Source of the DNA: Bacteroidota bacterium
GTDB taxonomy: Bacteria > Bacteroidota > Bacteroidia > Cytophagales > Cyclobacteriaceae
Reading direction: 5' to 3'
NCBI GenBank assembly: GCA_023417955.1
Contig: JAEZDW010000190.1
Span: 1-7,192, forward strand
DNA: 7,192 bases
Both the position numbers and the translations under genes were made by a program. This document shows, one piece after another, positions 6,142-7,192 of the stretch. The notes beneath the pieces are model-generated. The model did not search any database, was not told the DNA's origin, and was given only the letters and a program-made list of their open reading frames with translations. Position 1 is the first letter of the stretch. Each line of letters opens with the position of its first letter.

Positions 6142-6912
6142 TTATCTGAGCTGTTTTTCGTAGCTCATCCTGAACCCGATTTTTTGGCCGCCACCAAGCT
6201 CCATTGTGTGTTCATTTTTCTGATTAAGTGTTATGAACCGGACCTTGTTGTACTGTGGCGCCATCAGGTCGTTGCGAATGGCAACCTTCAGTGAAAGTTT
6301 TATAATCCGTTGAAGGTCCCCCCGAGAGAGCGGCAACGCCGATATTTCACCGAACTCCCTGGAAAACTGAGGTTCACCCTCCATGAAGTACCTGTTTTCA
6401 TGATTAACCATCAGCCTGCCAATCAGATACCCGGGGTCGTGTCCCCGATTGTAACGCAGACTATCGTACATGAAGTTGTATATGTTGATCTGCCCAAAGT
6501 AACGATTGACTTCCTTCTCACTGATATAAGCGTTTTTAATCACAGGATGTTCGTCGTCAAACGTAACGATGTTTGTATGCATGACAAAAATCAGGAGGTC
6601 GCCAGCGAGCTTCAGTTGAAATTCGTATTTCGAAATGTTTTTGAACGATAATGTTACGTCCTCATCGTCAGTTTCAACCTTTTCATTCAGCTCATCGATG
6701 ATATGTCGGGACTCCGTACACAGAATGGAAAAAGCATCTTTCAGGTGTTTGAAAGTAGTCTGCTTGGCCGTAGATTTACTTTCAAGCATGTGCTTGATGT
6801 ATTCTATCGGATCCTGTTCCTGCAGACGGTCCGTTGATGCAGATTCCGATTGCTCTTGACGTTCCTCGCTATTATTCAGCCGATGTTCGTTTTCGGGCTG
6901 GTCTTCCTGCAT
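6142..6912 (-). CDS. Uncharacterised soluble protein (256 aa)
   Basis: I do not recognise a named family. Residues 1-35 are polar and rich in Q, E and S, probably disordered. Residues 36-80 look helical (IEYIKHMLESKS, then FKHLKDAFSILCTESRHIIDEL). The central part (about 95-180) looks most like a folded core: FQLKLAGDLLIFVMHTN (98-114), RYFGQINIYNFMYDSLRYNR (137-156), GYLIGRLMVNHENRYFMEGE (161-180), rich in aromatic residues. The C-terminal third has a helix (DLQRIIKLSLKVAIRNDL) and a final beta-like part with GGGQKIGFRMSYEKQ. There is no signal peptide, no clear membrane helix and no catalytic motif that I can name. I have the impression of similar proteins in other Bacteroidota but cannot confirm it. 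It is probably the first gene of a run with the lipoprotein and cmk, 62 nt upstream of the former. ATG 6912-6910 is the first start in the frame. Confidence 0.85.
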   Translation of the reverse strand: MQEDQPENEHRLNNSEERQEQSESASTDRLQEQDPIEYIKHMLESKSTAKQTTFKHLKDAFSILCTESRHIIDELNEKVETDDEDVTLSFKNISKYEFQLKLAGDLLIFVMHTNIVTFDDEHPVIKNAYISEKEVNRYFGQINIYNFMYDSLRYNRGHDPGYLIGRLMVNHENRYFMEGEPQFSREFGEISALPLSRGDLQRIIKLSLKVAIRNDLMAPQYNKVRFITLNQKNEHTMELGGGQKIGFRMSYEKQLR

Positions 6913-6961
6913 AAGAATGATGTTGGTTCACGTTATCAATAAAAAAATAAAGCCAAAACAC
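6913..6961. promoter_or_regulatory. Divergent intergenic region
   Basis: This 49-nt AT-rich gap separates the ATG of the minus-strand 256-aa gene from the ATG of the plus-strand gene and must hold regulatory sequence for both, unless a promoter lies inside a coding region. It contains an A7 run (6941-6947). I find no full TTG/TAnnTTTG pair in either direction and no Shine-Dalgarno sequence before either ATG. Confidence 0.4.
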
Positions 6962-7192
6962 ATGGAAACACAAAGCGATGAAAAGAAGGACAAGACATTC
7001 TCCAACTTCGGAGAAAAAGTGGATGGATTTGTGCACGAATTCCAGGAGGCGGCTGACAAGCTTGAAAAGGAGTTTCGTGAAAAATTCGAAGAATTGAAAG
7101 TCGCTGCAGAGCGCGTGAAAAAAGAGGCCGAAAACAAGGAACGCTGGCAGGAAGTCGAAGATAACCTTCGCAAAGCGGCCGATGAGGTAGCA
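6962..7192 (+). CDS. Charged helical (coiled-coil-like) protein, 3' part cut off by window edge
   Basis: An open frame from ATG 6962 runs to the window edge, giving 77 residues with no stop. The sequence is almost all K, E, D, A, R, Q with regularly spaced hydrophobic residues (FGEKVDGFVHEFQEAADKL, FREKFEELKVAAERVKKE), as in a long amphipathic helix or coiled coil; there is no Pro after the start and no signal peptide. Apolipoprotein-like or YtxH-like proteins with this look are common near bacterial envelope or stress genes, but compositional bias makes any family call unsafe. No function is assigned. The frame on the other strand over this region is a serine-rich shadow with no family-like features. 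It is the only plus-strand gene in the window and is divergent from the 256-aa gene. Confidence 0.78.
   Translation, partial: METQSDEKKDKTFSNFGEKVDGFVHEFQEAADKLEKEFREKFEELKVAAERVKKEAENKERWQEVEDNLRKAADEVA

Noticed and set aside
6928..7173. Minus-strand open frame of 81 codons opposite the right-edge gene
   Set aside because: It is extremely rich in Ser and Phe, as expected from the complement of Glu/Lys codons. The plus-strand frame is the better gene and stays open to the edge.

Overview
The window looks like chromosomal DNA of a member of the Bacteroidota. Three things point that way: a perfect Bacteroidota-type promoter (TTG, 17 nt, TAATTTTG) upstream of nqrA; the general lack of Shine-Dalgarno sequences in front of well-placed ATG codons; and Nqr and Cmk proteins that read like Bacteroidota versions. 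Placement below phylum (perhaps Cytophagales or Chitinophagales) is a guess. Almost everything is on the minus strand. Only the last gene, at the right edge, is on the plus strand.

Layout from right to left, in the direction of transcription. A 49-nt divergent gap (6913-6961) separates a plus-strand gene for a charged helical protein (6962 to the window edge) from a minus-strand group of three genes. These are an uncharacterised 256-aa soluble protein (6142-6912), a 50-aa putative lipoprotein ending in a Pro/Cys-rich tail (5927-6079), and cytidylate kinase cmk (5247-5927), whose ATG overlaps the lipoprotein stop as TGATG. A 157-nt gap then carries a weak terminator-like hairpin and the nqr promoter. 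The Na+-translocating NADH:quinone reductase genes follow as a tight run: nqrA (3719-5089), nqrB (2512-3717), nqrC (1812-2552), nqrD (1148-1810) and nqrE (525-1139). Intergenic distances are 1 to 8 nt, apart from a 41-nt nqrB/nqrC overlap. A strong intrinsic terminator (469-507) closes the run. The left edge holds the first 135 codons of a DUF502-type membrane protein.

The nqr genes encode an inner-membrane respiratory complex that passes electrons from NADH to quinone and exports Na+. The cofactor-binding features expected of NqrB, NqrC, NqrD and NqrE are all present: two SGAT flavinylation motifs and four membrane cysteines. However, nqrF, the NADH- and FAD-binding entry subunit, is not next to nqrE; the operon terminates instead. 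No apbE flavin transferase is present either. Both must be encoded elsewhere for the complex to work as known. This split gene arrangement is the main unusual point. I see no mobile element, CRISPR array, rRNA or tRNA, and no clear new defence or mobile system. The least understood items are the 256-aa protein and the small lipoprotein coupled to cmk.
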